Source: Methylophilaceae bacterium (lineage in GTDB: Bacteria; Pseudomonadota; Gammaproteobacteria; Burkholderiales; Methylophilaceae). From it: 64,000 nt of DNA. The position numbers and the translations under genes are program-made. Position 1 is the first letter of the stretch; every line of letters begins with the position of its first letter. The notes under the pieces are model-generated. The model was given only the letters and a program-made list of their open reading frames with translations. It was not told where the DNA came from and searched no databases. Positions 8,001 to 16,065 of the stretch are shown here, in pieces. The stretch is from NCBI GenBank assembly GCA_013141125.1, contig JABFRO010000002.1:496001-560000 (forward strand). Direction: 5' to 3'.

Positions 8001-9431
8001 CTATATCGTTAATTGCACTAGAATTTCAGTGCCGCCATGCTGGCCTTGTTTTATGGAGAAACTACCGCCGATAGCGGATACTCGCTCGGCCATACCGCGC
8101 AGGCCAAAAGCATTACTTTTAAGTTTATCAGCGGGAGAGATACCTATACCGTCGTCTACAATGCGCATGGTGACACTGTCAGTATCACTCATTAGCTGCA
8201 CTTGCACATGGTTAGCCTTGGCATATTTGGCGATATTGGAAGTCGCCTCCTGGCATATGCGAAACAGGGCAATAGCTTCATCCGTGGTTAATTCTATATT
8301 TTCATTATTGGTAATAAATTCGCAAGGAATGCCGATTTGCCGTTCAAACTCTTCCGTTTGCCATTCTAGTGCTGCCACTATGCCTAACTCAAGCACATCT
8401 GGCCTGAGGTCGCGGGTGATTCTATGGGCGGCCTCAAACGTGTTATCTACCAGCTGCTCCAGCTGTTGCGCCTTATCTAACAATACTTGTTGATTCTTAT
8501 CCAGTTTGCTGGTTAAAGAGGCCAGTCCTATTTTGATGGCGGTCAAATTCCCGCCCAGATCGTCATGCACTTCGCGTGCAATACGTAGCCGTTCTTGTTC
8601 TTTAATCAAGGATAAGTGCGAGGAAAGTTCTGCAAGTCGGCGATGCGATTCTTCAATTTCACGTTTTTCATTTCTGCTTTGTGTGATGTTGGTGATAACT
8701 CCACCCCATTGCACCACACCATAGGTATTTATTCTGGCCGTAGCGCGCAAATTAACCAGCTTGATGTCTTGCCATTTTTCAATCCACAAGCTGCCCTCCC
8801 AGTTCCAAACTACGAGTTGGTTTGCCGAAGTTTGCATGCTCTGTAAAAAGGAAGCACGATCTTCCGGCAAAATTTGATCCAGAAGTTTGCCGGGGTTTTC
8901 GAGTAAATCTTCGGCTTTAATGCCAAGTAATGCCCGGCAGTTTTCGCTGACATAATTAAATTGAATTTCGTTATGCGGATTAAGCCGACATTGAAAAACC
9001 ATGCTCGGTATATTGGCGACAATGGCTTGAAATCGAGATTCACTTTCGTCGAGCTCCGTTTGCTCACTGCGTGTTGCAATAATGGCCTCGTGTTGACCCT
9101 GTTTAATAAAAACCATCTTGAGATCGGATGAAAATGCATCAAGTTGATTCATTCTTAGTGGTTCAGCTACATAACTTTCATCATCAAACTTGGCTAAATA
9201 TCCCCTTAATACGGTATGACTTACCCCATGAAATATTTCCGCTACTGTTAATGTCTGTAACTCAGCTCGTGTACGGCTAAGGTTGGCAAGCGCACTAGCG
9301 CTAGCAGTGATGAAGCGAAATGCGCTGGTTTCTATTACGTAAAGCTCTTTGCTGGTAGCAGCCAAAATAGCCTCTAGGCAAAAAGCTTCATCAATCGATG
9401 AAAATTTTTTGTTTAAAGTATCAAGAGTCAT
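8001..9431 (-). CDS. PAS-domain sensor histidine kinase (NarL/UhpB class)
   Basis: This 476-residue kinase has an N-terminal region of about 130 residues of unclear fold that looks PAS-like (YVIETSAFRFITASASA), a second PAS/PAC domain (about 130-260, ending WGGVITNITQSR), and a HisKA_3 dimerisation domain with the phospho-acceptor His in IAREVHDDLGGNLTAIK. The C-terminal ATPase domain contains FRICQEATSNIAKYAKA and DDGIGI plus FGLRGMAER. No transmembrane segment is evident, so it is a cytoplasmic sensor. It is the first gene of the operon with the response regulator and faces flhD across a 537-base gap. Confidence 0.92.
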   Translation of the reverse strand: MTLDTLNKKFSSIDEAFCLEAILAATSKELYVIETSAFRFITASASALANLSRTRAELQTLTVAEIFHGVSHTVLRGYLAKFDDESYVAEPLRMNQLDAFSSDLKMVFIKQGQHEAIIATRSEQTELDESESRFQAIVANIPSMVFQCRLNPHNEIQFNYVSENCRALLGIKAEDLLENPGKLLDQILPEDRASFLQSMQTSANQLVVWNWEGSLWIEKWQDIKLVNLRATARINTYGVVQWGGVITNITQSRNEKREIEESHRRLAELSSHLSLIKEQERLRIAREVHDDLGGNLTAIKIGLASLTSKLDKNQQVLLDKAQQLEQLVDNTFEAAHRITRDLRPDVLELGIVAALEWQTEEFERQIGIPCEFITNNENIELTTDEAIALFRICQEATSNIAKYAKANHVQVQLMSDTDSVTMRIVDDGIGISPADKLKSNAFGLRGMAERVSAIGGSFSIKQGQHGGTEILVQLTI

Positions 9432-9577
9432 GAAATGGATCCGTTAAAGGCTGTGAGATTAGCAGTTTGTGGGCTTAGCACATCGTCATTTGAGTCGATT
9501 TTTATCTTCATAATTAAAAAATAGAGTTTTTAATAACTAATTCTAAATTATTATCAATAATAATCAATAGGTTATTA

Positions 9578-9614
9578 AAAACTTTAGAAAATATTAAAAA
9601 TTTTCTAAAGTTTT
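9578..9614. repeat. 15-bp perfect AT-rich inverted repeat
   Basis: The arms AAAACTTTAGAAAAT and ATTTTCTAAAGTTTT are exact reverse complements separated by 7 bases (ATTAAAA). It lies about 150 bases upstream of the kinase start and about 355 upstream of flhD. It may be a protein-binding site or a terminator-like element. Confidence 0.6.
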
Positions 9615-9795
9615 ATAAAAGCTAGCCGACAATAAGATACATCGCAGCTATTATTTTGTTGTAAAAAAGCCCGAAAATGGGATTTATTGAAATAATACCT
9701 TTAAATTTTTTATGTATTGGAAGAGAAGAAGCTTAAAAATACCTTATATTCTCAGTTTGTAATATATATAACATATTGATTTCAAAATTATTAAT

Positions 9796-9836
9796 CACCT
9801 GCGTACGTGTTTGTAAGACAAACGCGTACGCGGGTG
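9796..9836. repeat. 19-bp GC-rich inverted repeat upstream of flhD
   Basis: Two 19-base arms (CACCTGCGTACGTGTTTGT and ACAAACGCGTACGCGGGTG) flank a 3-base centre. Two positions are non-Watson-Crick and would be G-U wobbles in plus-strand RNA. No T-run follows on either side, so it is not a standard terminator. It stands out in an AT-rich region about 130 bases before flhD. Confidence 0.65.
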
Positions 9837-9968
9837 CATCCGCTTCCCTGACACAAAATACCGACAGACACTCATTTTTAAACTTTGCATAAACGCTCAA
9901 AGTTCGTCCCATGGTGGTTGCAAACAAAGCCACATTCAATTTAAGTATTATTGATTAGGGGAATTAAA

Positions 9969-10286
9969 ATGACTACAGAAGAAATGATGTCGGAAATTCG
10001 TGATGCCAATTTGGGTTATTTAATGCTGGCTCAGCAAATGATTCGTGCCGATAAGGCCACAGCAATTTTCCGCTTAGGGATAAGTAAGGAAATTGCCACT
10101 TTGATCGAGAGCTTGAGTAATTCCCAAATCACCAAACTTGCTAGCTCTCAAATGATGTTGGCACGCTTTCGCTTTGAAGATGGTGCCATTCTGGGCATGT
10201 TGACCAATTACAAAAAAGACCGCGCTTTATCCAATGCACATGCCACGGTGCTCATGGCAGGGCAAGCCGTTGAGGCGATGGCTTAG
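9969..10286 (+). CDS. flhD: Flagellar transcriptional regulator FlhD
   Basis: This 105-residue protein matches FlhD: EIRDANLGYLMLAQQMIRAD and KATAIFRLGISKE align with the E. coli sequence (LSYLLLAQRLI, KASAMFRLGI). FlhD joins FlhC as a heterohexamer that activates class II flagellar operons with sigma-70. An upstream TTG could extend it by six residues, but the ATG at 9969 is preceded by AGGGGA at good spacing. It is the first gene of flhD-flhC-methyltransferase. The flagellar operon at 46871-55025 is its likely target. Confidence 0.96.
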   Translation: MTTEEMMSEIRDANLGYLMLAQQMIRADKATAIFRLGISKEIATLIESLSNSQITKLASSQMMLARFRFEDGAILGMLTNYKKDRALSNAHATVLMAGQAVEAMA

Positions 10287-10343
10287 TCATTTTTAAGTTC
10301 AGTTAATAACGTCATAATCAAATACCGCATTAGGGAGATCATC

Positions 10344-10913
10344 ATGGTCAAGTTAGGTTTAGTTGAAGAATCAGCACAAATTCAATTGGCAATCGAGCTG
10401 ATTCAATTGGGCGCACGTTTGCAACTTCTGGAGTCACAAACTGACCTTTCGCGGGAACGTCTGATCAAGCTGTATAAAGAGCTCAAAGGTATTTCTCCAC
10501 CCAAAGGTATGTTGCCCTTTTCGACAGACTGGTTCATGACTTGGCAACCCAATATTCATTCTTCCATCTTTTTGAATATCTACCGTTTTATGGTGGAGTA
10601 TGCGGATGTCAAGGGCATTGTCGCGGTCATGAAGGCCTATAAAATCTACCTGACACAAGTTCAGAGCGAAAGCGATGAAGAGCCTGTTTTATCTTTAACG
10701 CGGGCTTGGACATTGGTGCGCTTTGCGGATAGCAAGATGCTTAAAATGATGCCATGTAAATGTTGTGGTGGTCATTTTGTCGTTAACTCTTATGATTTAA
10801 ACAATGATTTTGTTTGTGGCATTTGCCACGTACCATCACGTGCAGGTAAAACCAAAGCAGCTGCCAAAGCAGCTAACGTGGCTTGGGATGAAGCGCATGC
10901 TTTGTGTGCTTAA
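10344..10913 (+). CDS. flhC: Flagellar transcriptional regulator FlhC
   Basis: This 189-residue protein is FlhC, the DNA-contacting partner of FlhD in the master flagellar activator. The zinc-binding cysteines are present as CKCCGG near residue 139 and CGIC near 158, and the TDWFMTWQPN core region is typical. It starts with an AGGGAG ribosome site 57 bases after flhD. The C-terminal tail, rich in Ala and Lys (TKAAAKAANVAWDEA), is as seen in betaproteobacterial FlhC. Confidence 0.96.
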   Translation: MVKLGLVEESAQIQLAIELIQLGARLQLLESQTDLSRERLIKLYKELKGISPPKGMLPFSTDWFMTWQPNIHSSIFLNIYRFMVEYADVKGIVAVMKAYKIYLTQVQSESDEEPVLSLTRAWTLVRFADSKMLKMMPCKCCGGHFVVNSYDLNNDFVCGICHVPSRAGKTKAAAKAANVAWDEAHALCA

Positions 10914-10922
10914 GGATGCATC

Positions 10923-11750
10923 ATGCAAATTTCCCCCAAAAAACCGGGTGACTTTGGCGATAGCTCAACGCTAACCATCGTTTCTAGTGAAGAAAAAAAT
11001 GCCCTGAAACCGGCTACTCTTGCCCTGTTTATTCAATGCGCATCCTTCCTCTTGGCAATGCTTGCCAGCTGGAGTATTCATCAACTTTACTTGCTACCGG
11101 TAAATTTGTTTGTTTTTGTTCTAGTGCAAGGCAGTTTGGCTTTGCTTATATCCAGCGCTTTTGGGCTGGCCATCTGGTGGTGCATTATTCAATTTGTTTT
11201 TCCCTTCGCCGCTTTATTCATGCATGGTTTACAGCTACCTGCGGGTATTTACCTGGCCGGGTTTCTGTTAACACTTAGTCTGTTCTGGACAACTTTCCGT
11301 ACCCAAGTGCCGTTTTATCCTTCCCGCTTGGGCGCGTGGCAGCAAATATTCAAGTTGCTGCCGCAAGGTCGGCATATCCGTATGGTGGATATTGGCAGTG
11401 GTTTGGGGGATTTGGTGATGTATATGGCCAGAGCCAAACCTGGCAGTTATTTTCTGGGTGTGGAAATTGCTCCCTTGCCCTGGCTTATCAGCGTGGTGCG
11501 CAAATTTTTCAAAAAGTCCAACGCAGACTTCAAATTGAGCGATTACCACACGCTGAATTTCGCCGATTTTGATGTGGTATTCGCTTATTTATCGCCCGCC
11601 GCCATGCAGGCCTTATGGGAAAAAGCCGCGCTGGAGATGTCTACCGGTAGCCTGCTCATAAGCTATGAATTTGAAATTCCCGGCAAGACACCCGCGCGCG
11701 TTATTCGCAAGGATAAAAATTCCCCCGCTATTTACGTCTGGCAATTCTGA
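10923..11750 (+). CDS. Membrane-anchored class I SAM-dependent methyltransferase
   Basis: This 275-residue protein starts 9 bases after flhC with an AAGGA ribosome site, so it is probably part of the flhDC transcript. Residues about 30-125 contain three to four hydrophobic helices (for example LFIQCASFLLAMLAS and GIYLAGFLLTLSLFW). The cytoplasmic C-terminal part has methyltransferase motif I, VDIGSGLGDLVMYMA, then FLGVEIAPLP and a motif IV-like DFDVVFAYLSP. The substrate is unknown. Similar proteins occur as stand-alone methyltransferases in betaproteobacteria, so a flagellar role rests only on position. Confidence 0.8.
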   Translation: MQISPKKPGDFGDSSTLTIVSSEEKNALKPATLALFIQCASFLLAMLASWSIHQLYLLPVNLFVFVLVQGSLALLISSAFGLAIWWCIIQFVFPFAALFMHGLQLPAGIYLAGFLLTLSLFWTTFRTQVPFYPSRLGAWQQIFKLLPQGRHIRMVDIGSGLGDLVMYMARAKPGSYFLGVEIAPLPWLISVVRKFFKKSNADFKLSDYHTLNFADFDVVFAYLSPAAMQALWEKAALEMSTGSLLISYEFEIPGKTPARVIRKDKNSPAIYVWQF

Positions 11751-11763
11751 AACGGTATTTTGA

Positions 11764-13137
11764 TTAGAATGGCAGATTGACTTGCGGTGCCGCCGCCAGA
11801 ATCAAGGCTTTGAATTGCGCCTGAATACGTTGCAGTGCCACTTCAGAATCCGCTTCAAAACGTAATACCACCACTGGCGTGGTATTGGATGGCCGCATCA
11901 AGCCGAAGCCATCAGCATATTCCACACGCAAGCCGTCTATGGTTATCACTTCCGTTGCACCTTCAAATTTTGCTGTTGCTTGCAGGTGCGCAATCAGGGT
12001 ATGCGGCTCGCCTTCCTGCATTTGAATGTGTTGTTCCGGTGTGCTGACACTGTCGGGCAAGCTGTTTAACACGGCCGAAGGATTATCAAATCGGCTCAAG
12101 ATTTCCAACAAGCGCGCGCCGCTATAAAGGCCGTCATCAAAGCCATACCAACGCTCCTTGAAGAACGTATGCCCGCTCATTTCACCCGCCAGTGCTGCGC
12201 CGGTTTCCTTCATTTTGGCTTTCACCAGCGAATGACCCGTTTTCCATAACAAGGGTTTTCCGCCGCGTGCAGCAATCCACGGCGTTAAGTTGCGTGTGGA
12301 TTTCACATCAAAAATAATGGTGGCACCTGGCTCGCGTTTCAGGACATCTTCGGCAAACAGCATGAGTTGGCGGTCGGGATAAATGATGCTGCCATCTTTG
12401 GTCACCACGCCCAAGCGATCACCATCACCATCAAACGCCAGACCAATTTCTGCACTGCCGGTTTTTAATACCGTCACCAAATCGCTTAGATTTTCCGGTA
12501 CCGAGGGGTCAGGATGGTGGTTGGGGAAGTGGCCATTGACTTCACAGAATAGTTCTTCAACTTCACAGCCCAGGGTTTCGTAAAGCTTTCTGGCATAAGC
12601 CCCTGCCACGCCGTTGCCACAATCCACGGCAATTTTCAGCGGGCGGGCAAGTTGGATATGGTCGGCAATTTTGGCGATATATTCCGGCGCAATATCGTAT
12701 TGGCTTTCCGTGCCTTGGCCTGTAAAGAGCTGATTTTGTTCTATGCGTAAACGCAAACCTTGAATGGTTGCGCCGGAAAGCGTTTCTCCGGCCAGCACCA
12801 TTTTCAAGCCATTATAATCCGGTGGATTATGGCTACCGGTGACCATTACGCCGCAATTGGTGCCCAGATGGCAAGCGGCAAAATACACCATAGGCGTAGC
12901 CACCATGCCCAGATTAATCACATGGATACCGCTTTTGCGTATACCGCGTGAAAGTGCCGCAGCAAGATCCGGGCCGGATAAGCGGCCATCGTAACCGATG
13001 CAGATTTGTGTCTGGCGGCGCGCGGTGGCTTCAGAGCCAATGGCGTGGCCGATGGCTTCCACAATTTCCGGGGTCAGGGTTTTGTCTATAATGCCGCGAA
13101 TGTCATAGGCTTTGAAAATTTCTTTAGGGATGGTCAT
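11764..13137 (-). CDS. algC: Phosphomannomutase/phosphoglucomutase
   Basis: This 457-residue alpha-D-phosphohexomutase interconverts mannose or glucose 6- and 1-phosphates, supplying sugar nucleotides for lipopolysaccharide and exopolysaccharide. It begins IFKAYDIRGI, carries the active-site phosphoserine loop TGSHNPPDYNG near residue 103, the Mg2+ loop DGDGDRLG near 240, the sugar-binding GEMSGH near 320, and the phosphate-binding RPSNTTPVVVLRFE near the C-terminus. All four domains are complete. The AlgC-like bifunctional assignment follows family knowledge. The glycosyltransferase at 29463 is one possible consumer of its product. Confidence 0.93.
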   Translation of the reverse strand: MTIPKEIFKAYDIRGIIDKTLTPEIVEAIGHAIGSEATARRQTQICIGYDGRLSGPDLAAALSRGIRKSGIHVINLGMVATPMVYFAACHLGTNCGVMVTGSHNPPDYNGLKMVLAGETLSGATIQGLRLRIEQNQLFTGQGTESQYDIAPEYIAKIADHIQLARPLKIAVDCGNGVAGAYARKLYETLGCEVEELFCEVNGHFPNHHPDPSVPENLSDLVTVLKTGSAEIGLAFDGDGDRLGVVTKDGSIIYPDRQLMLFAEDVLKREPGATIIFDVKSTRNLTPWIAARGGKPLLWKTGHSLVKAKMKETGAALAGEMSGHTFFKERWYGFDDGLYSGARLLEILSRFDNPSAVLNSLPDSVSTPEQHIQMQEGEPHTLIAHLQATAKFEGATEVITIDGLRVEYADGFGLMRPSNTTPVVVLRFEADSEVALQRIQAQFKALILAAAPQVNLPF

Positions 13138-13159
13138 GGTTTCTCTTAATTAATCGTGA

Positions 13160-13351
13160 TTAAACTTCGTCTATCCAGGCTTGTTGAATTGCCTCCAGCA
13201 CCTTCTCACCACCGCGATGATGATCGTCATCAAAGCCCGGCAGCTCTACCACGTAATTATGCAGATCAGTAAAACGCACGGTGTTGGGGTTTACCTCAGG
13301 ATGTTGTTCATACAAAGTTTCAGCGATAAGTTGTACATCAGTCCATTTCAT
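13160..13351 (-). CDS. iscX: Fe-S cluster assembly protein IscX
   Basis: This 63-residue acidic protein matches IscX (YfhJ): MKWTDVQLIAETLYEQHP, then NTVRFTDLHNYV, then FDDDHHRGGEKVLEAIQQAWIDE with the Asp-rich loop. IscX binds IscS and iron and adjusts the rate of Fe-S assembly. It usually ends the isc-hsc-fdx operon, but here it stands alone between algC and an oxidoreductase, 22 bases from algC on the same strand. Confidence 0.93.
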   Translation of the reverse strand: MKWTDVQLIAETLYEQHPEVNPNTVRFTDLHNYVVELPGFDDDHHRGGEKVLEAIQQAWIDEV

Positions 13352-13378
13352 TTTGGGTTCTCTCGTGGTGTGTGTTGC

Positions 13379-14443
13379 TTAGATTTTAGCGCGAACATAT
13401 TGCGCAGGCCAGGTGACATCCGCGCCCAGTTCGTGCGCTGCATGTAGAGGCCAATTCGGGTCGCGCAATAATTCGCGGGCAAGAAAAACTGCATCTGCTT
13501 GCTCAGTGATCAGTATATGTTCAGCTTGTGCGGCGGAGGTAATCAAGCCCACCGCGCTAGTGGCAATGTGTGATTCTGCGCGTATGGCGGCAGAAAAACC
13601 GGTTTGAAAACCCACACCCACCCGCATTTTGGCATCCAGCAGCAAGCCGCCACTGGAACAATCCAGCAGATCAATGCCCAGTTGTTTCAGCCATTTTGCC
13701 AACTGAATGGATTGCGCTAAATCCCAACCATTATCCACCCAGTCGGTGACAGAAATGCGCACAAAAACCGGTTTATCCTGCGGCCACAGTTCGCGCAAAA
13801 GTTTGGCAATTTTTAATGGCAAACGGCAGCGATTTGCCAGACTGCCACCGTATTCATCGCTACGCTGATTGGTAAGCGGTGACAAAAATTCATGTAGCAA
13901 ATAACCATGTGCACTATGCAATTCCAGCACCTCAAAACCGGCCGCCAGCGCACGTTTGGCCGCCGCTACAAACAAGGCCGCGATGTCATCAATCTCCGCG
14001 CCGGAAAGTGCTTTTGGTGTAGCATGATCAGGCGAAAGCGCCAGCGCAGAAGGTGCCATCGTCTGCCAGCCGCCTGCATCGGCGGACAAAAAACCACTGC
14101 CATTCCAAGGTGCCGCACATGAAGCCTTGCGTCCGGCATGGCCTATTTGTATGCCTAGTACTGCGCCTTGCTGCTTGATAAAATCTACAATCGGCCGCAA
14201 GGCCTCCGTGTGCGCATCCGACCAAATACCCAAACAATGCGGCGTAATACGGCCTTCAGGGCAAACGCCCGTCGCCTCCACCATCACCAGTCCCGCACCA
14301 CCCACGGCACGGCTGCCGTAATGCACCAAATGCCATTGATTTGCAAGACCATCCGTGGCCGAATACTGGCACATGGGCGAAACAAAAATACGATTCTTGA
14401 AAGTGGTTTCGCGCAGTTGAAAAGGGGTGAAAAGTTTTGCCAT
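13379..14443 (-). CDS. NADH:flavin oxidoreductase, old yellow enzyme family (YqjM/NamA-like)
   Basis: This 354-residue FMN-dependent TIM-barrel enzyme of the old yellow enzyme family reduces activated C=C bonds with NAD(P)H. It begins LFTPFQLRETTFKNRIFVSP followed by MCQYSATDG, a YqjM-class signature. Further family features are IQIGHAGRKAS, the ELHSAHGYLLHEFLSPLTN block and the FMN phosphate site. The natural substrate is unknown. It runs toward iscX and algC on the same strand and is divergent from the cupin gene. Confidence 0.9.
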   Translation of the reverse strand: MAKLFTPFQLRETTFKNRIFVSPMCQYSATDGLANQWHLVHYGSRAVGGAGLVMVEATGVCPEGRITPHCLGIWSDAHTEALRPIVDFIKQQGAVLGIQIGHAGRKASCAAPWNGSGFLSADAGGWQTMAPSALALSPDHATPKALSGAEIDDIAALFVAAAKRALAAGFEVLELHSAHGYLLHEFLSPLTNQRSDEYGGSLANRCRLPLKIAKLLRELWPQDKPVFVRISVTDWVDNGWDLAQSIQLAKWLKQLGIDLLDCSSGGLLLDAKMRVGVGFQTGFSAAIRAESHIATSAVGLITSAAQAEHILITEQADAVFLARELLRDPNWPLHAAHELGADVTWPAQYVRAKI

Positions 14444-14742
14444 TTGTAGGAGCCTGTTTTATGGAAGTGCTCTGAAACATTTCTGCGGTTGGATTAGTGT
14501 TTCAATTATAGCAAGGATAAAACCGGGGCAACTGAATTCGCCAGCTTTCGTAAAAATGCGCTGTAGACTGGTGGCAGCGAAAAGCCAATTTGGCTATATT
14601 TTTGTTTTTTCAAGACTATTGCTTTCCCTATTACTTCGATTTCAACCAGATATTAATTCGTACTCGCAAAACGCATGAAAAACCAGTAAAGTTGCGGCCG
14701 ACGAAATGCGTCTTTCAAAAACATTATTCAAAGGACTAAGCG
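14444..14742. other. Intergenic region between oxidoreductase and cupin genes
   Basis: This 299-base divergent intergenic region must hold promoters for both flanking genes. An AAAGGA ribosome site precedes the cupin start. No further gene or strong structure was seen. Confidence 0.5.
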
Positions 14743-15033
14743 ATGAGCAAAATTGTTGTAGTAAAAAATCCAAGCCAGGAAAAACTGAACGAACTGGGCG
14801 TATCAAAATGGGCGATTTGGGAAAAAGAAGTTTCCAAGTTTCCAATTGATTTCGGCTCTACCGAATGCGCCTACGTGCTGGATGGCGAAATTCTGGTTAC
14901 CCCAAAAGGCGGCGAACCTGTGCGTATCGTGGCCGGTGATCTGGTAGCATTCCATGCCGGTCTGGATAGCCAATGGGAAGTAATCAAGCCGCTGCGCAAG
15001 CATTACAGTTACGATTTCCCTAACGGGTTCTAA
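14743..15033 (+). CDS. Small cupin-domain protein (DUF861-like)
   Basis: This 96-residue single cupin resembles the Cupin_3/DUF861 family. Its strands include TECAYVLDGEILVTPKGGEPVRI and AGDLVAFHAGLDSQWEV, the two half-motifs of the barrel. The first motif usually has His or Glu metal ligands; here EC..VLDGE leaves only partial conservation, so metal binding is uncertain. The gene stands alone, with AAAGGAC upstream and a strong terminator 24 bases after its stop, so it is a monocistronic unit. Its function is unknown. Confidence 0.85.
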   Translation: MSKIVVVKNPSQEKLNELGVSKWAIWEKEVSKFPIDFGSTECAYVLDGEILVTPKGGEPVRIVAGDLVAFHAGLDSQWEVIKPLRKHYSYDFPNGF

Positions 15034-15057
15034 ATTGGGGCTAGTGTTTCAGTAGGT

Positions 15058-15087
15058 AAAAAAGCGGGTTGCTTAACCCGCTTTTTT
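15058..15087 (+). terminator. Rho-independent terminator after the cupin gene
   Basis: The stem AAAGCGGGTT / AACCCGCTTT with a GCTT loop is followed directly by a T-run. It lies 24 bases past the cupin stop codon. Confidence 0.92.
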
Positions 15088-15225
15088 GTTGCCCGATAAT
15101 TTGCACGTAATTCCATTTTTAAATTGGAATATTAATGGCCTGACCGATTTTTTAGTTTATCTGTTAGATAATTAAGATCGATTTGGCGATGGATGTCGCC
15201 TTGCTCCACCCATCCAGTGTTGGCT

Positions 15226-16005
15226 TCATCGTATCAGCTTGCCGAGTTCTGCGATTACCTGGTCAGCGTCATCAATTTGAATCAAGCCAAATCTTGGATA
15301 TTCGAGATCAATGATTATCAATAAGGTTACCGACATTGTCGTGGTAAACAGAAGCATGTAGAACCAACTTCGTACGGCAGTGCTGCACATCACGTAGCCA
15401 GCCAATAACGCACTGGTCAGGCTCAATGCTACAAGCAGGAAAAAAATGACGCATGGTGGGTGGTTTTGCAAGGCGACAGCTCTCGTTGTTGTTATGTCGA
15501 CCATTGCATTGAGTGCGGGAAGCAGCAGGATGGCCGCTTGCGGCGCTGCATCAGGTCGTCGGCTAGCGGAGATTGCCTTCGACCAGATTTGACTTTGAAT
15601 CGTGGCAGTATCAGAAATCCTCGCTTTCGTGACCTCGATGTTATCTACGTCGTGATAGATGTTCGTTCGAGTTTTTAGATAGCGGGCAAAGAGCTGCCTG
15701 ATCTCTGGTTGCGTGTCGGCCGGTAGCATATCAATGCGAAGATAAGCCGTTCCGATTGCGTTGGCCTCTTCGCTGATAAGGTGCCTGCGGTCTTCGAACC
15801 TTGATGCTGCACCGGAGAATGTGAATGCTAAAAGTAAACCAAGCAGTCCAAATATCGCAGCCTCAACCGAGCCAGAGCCCTTGTCTACGCCTTCAGGGTC
15901 GTGCGCGCGTCTAGCGATGCCGAATCTTCGTCCCACTTCAAAAAGCAGCAGCATTCCAAAGAACAGGCCGCTGGACAATAGAATTTCTTCGATTGAAAAG
16001 TTCAT
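15226..16005 (-). CDS. DUF4239 (bestrophin-like) membrane protein
   Basis: This 259-residue protein has two hydrophobic helices near the N-terminus (LLSSGLFFGMLLLFEVG and AAIFGLLGLLLAFTFSGAA), a soluble helical middle (about 80-175) and two more helices near the C-terminus (VIFFLLVALSLTSALLAG and FYMLLFTTTMSVTLLIIID). The LLGLLLAFTFSGAASRFEDR segment is the hallmark of DUF4239. The family is described as bestrophin-like but has no established function. It lies between the cupin and the fumarase, apparently on its own. Confidence 0.85.
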   Translation of the reverse strand: MNFSIEEILLSSGLFFGMLLLFEVGRRFGIARRAHDPEGVDKGSGSVEAAIFGLLGLLLAFTFSGAASRFEDRRHLISEEANAIGTAYLRIDMLPADTQPEIRQLFARYLKTRTNIYHDVDNIEVTKARISDTATIQSQIWSKAISASRRPDAAPQAAILLLPALNAMVDITTTRAVALQNHPPCVIFFLLVALSLTSALLAGYVMCSTAVRSWFYMLLFTTTMSVTLLIIIDLEYPRFGLIQIDDADQVIAELGKLIR

Positions 16006-16065
16006 TTTTGGCTACCTTTGGGTTTACATCTGCAGGGAATGTTGTCTGTTAACTGAAAATATACA

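Larger units (their letters stand above)
9432..9968. promoter_or_regulatory. AT-rich divergent regulatory region between the sensor kinase and flhD
   Basis: This 537-base region holds no convincing gene. A 68-codon frame on the minus strand has no family features. The region is strongly AT-rich in its first two thirds and contains two long inverted repeats, described separately. It must carry the promoters of both the kinase operon and flhDC. Confidence 0.6.

Noticed and set aside
9733-9939. A 68-codon reading frame on the minus strand in the flhD upstream region
   Set aside because: It has no family features, no convincing ribosome site and contains the long inverted repeat, so it is more likely non-coding.
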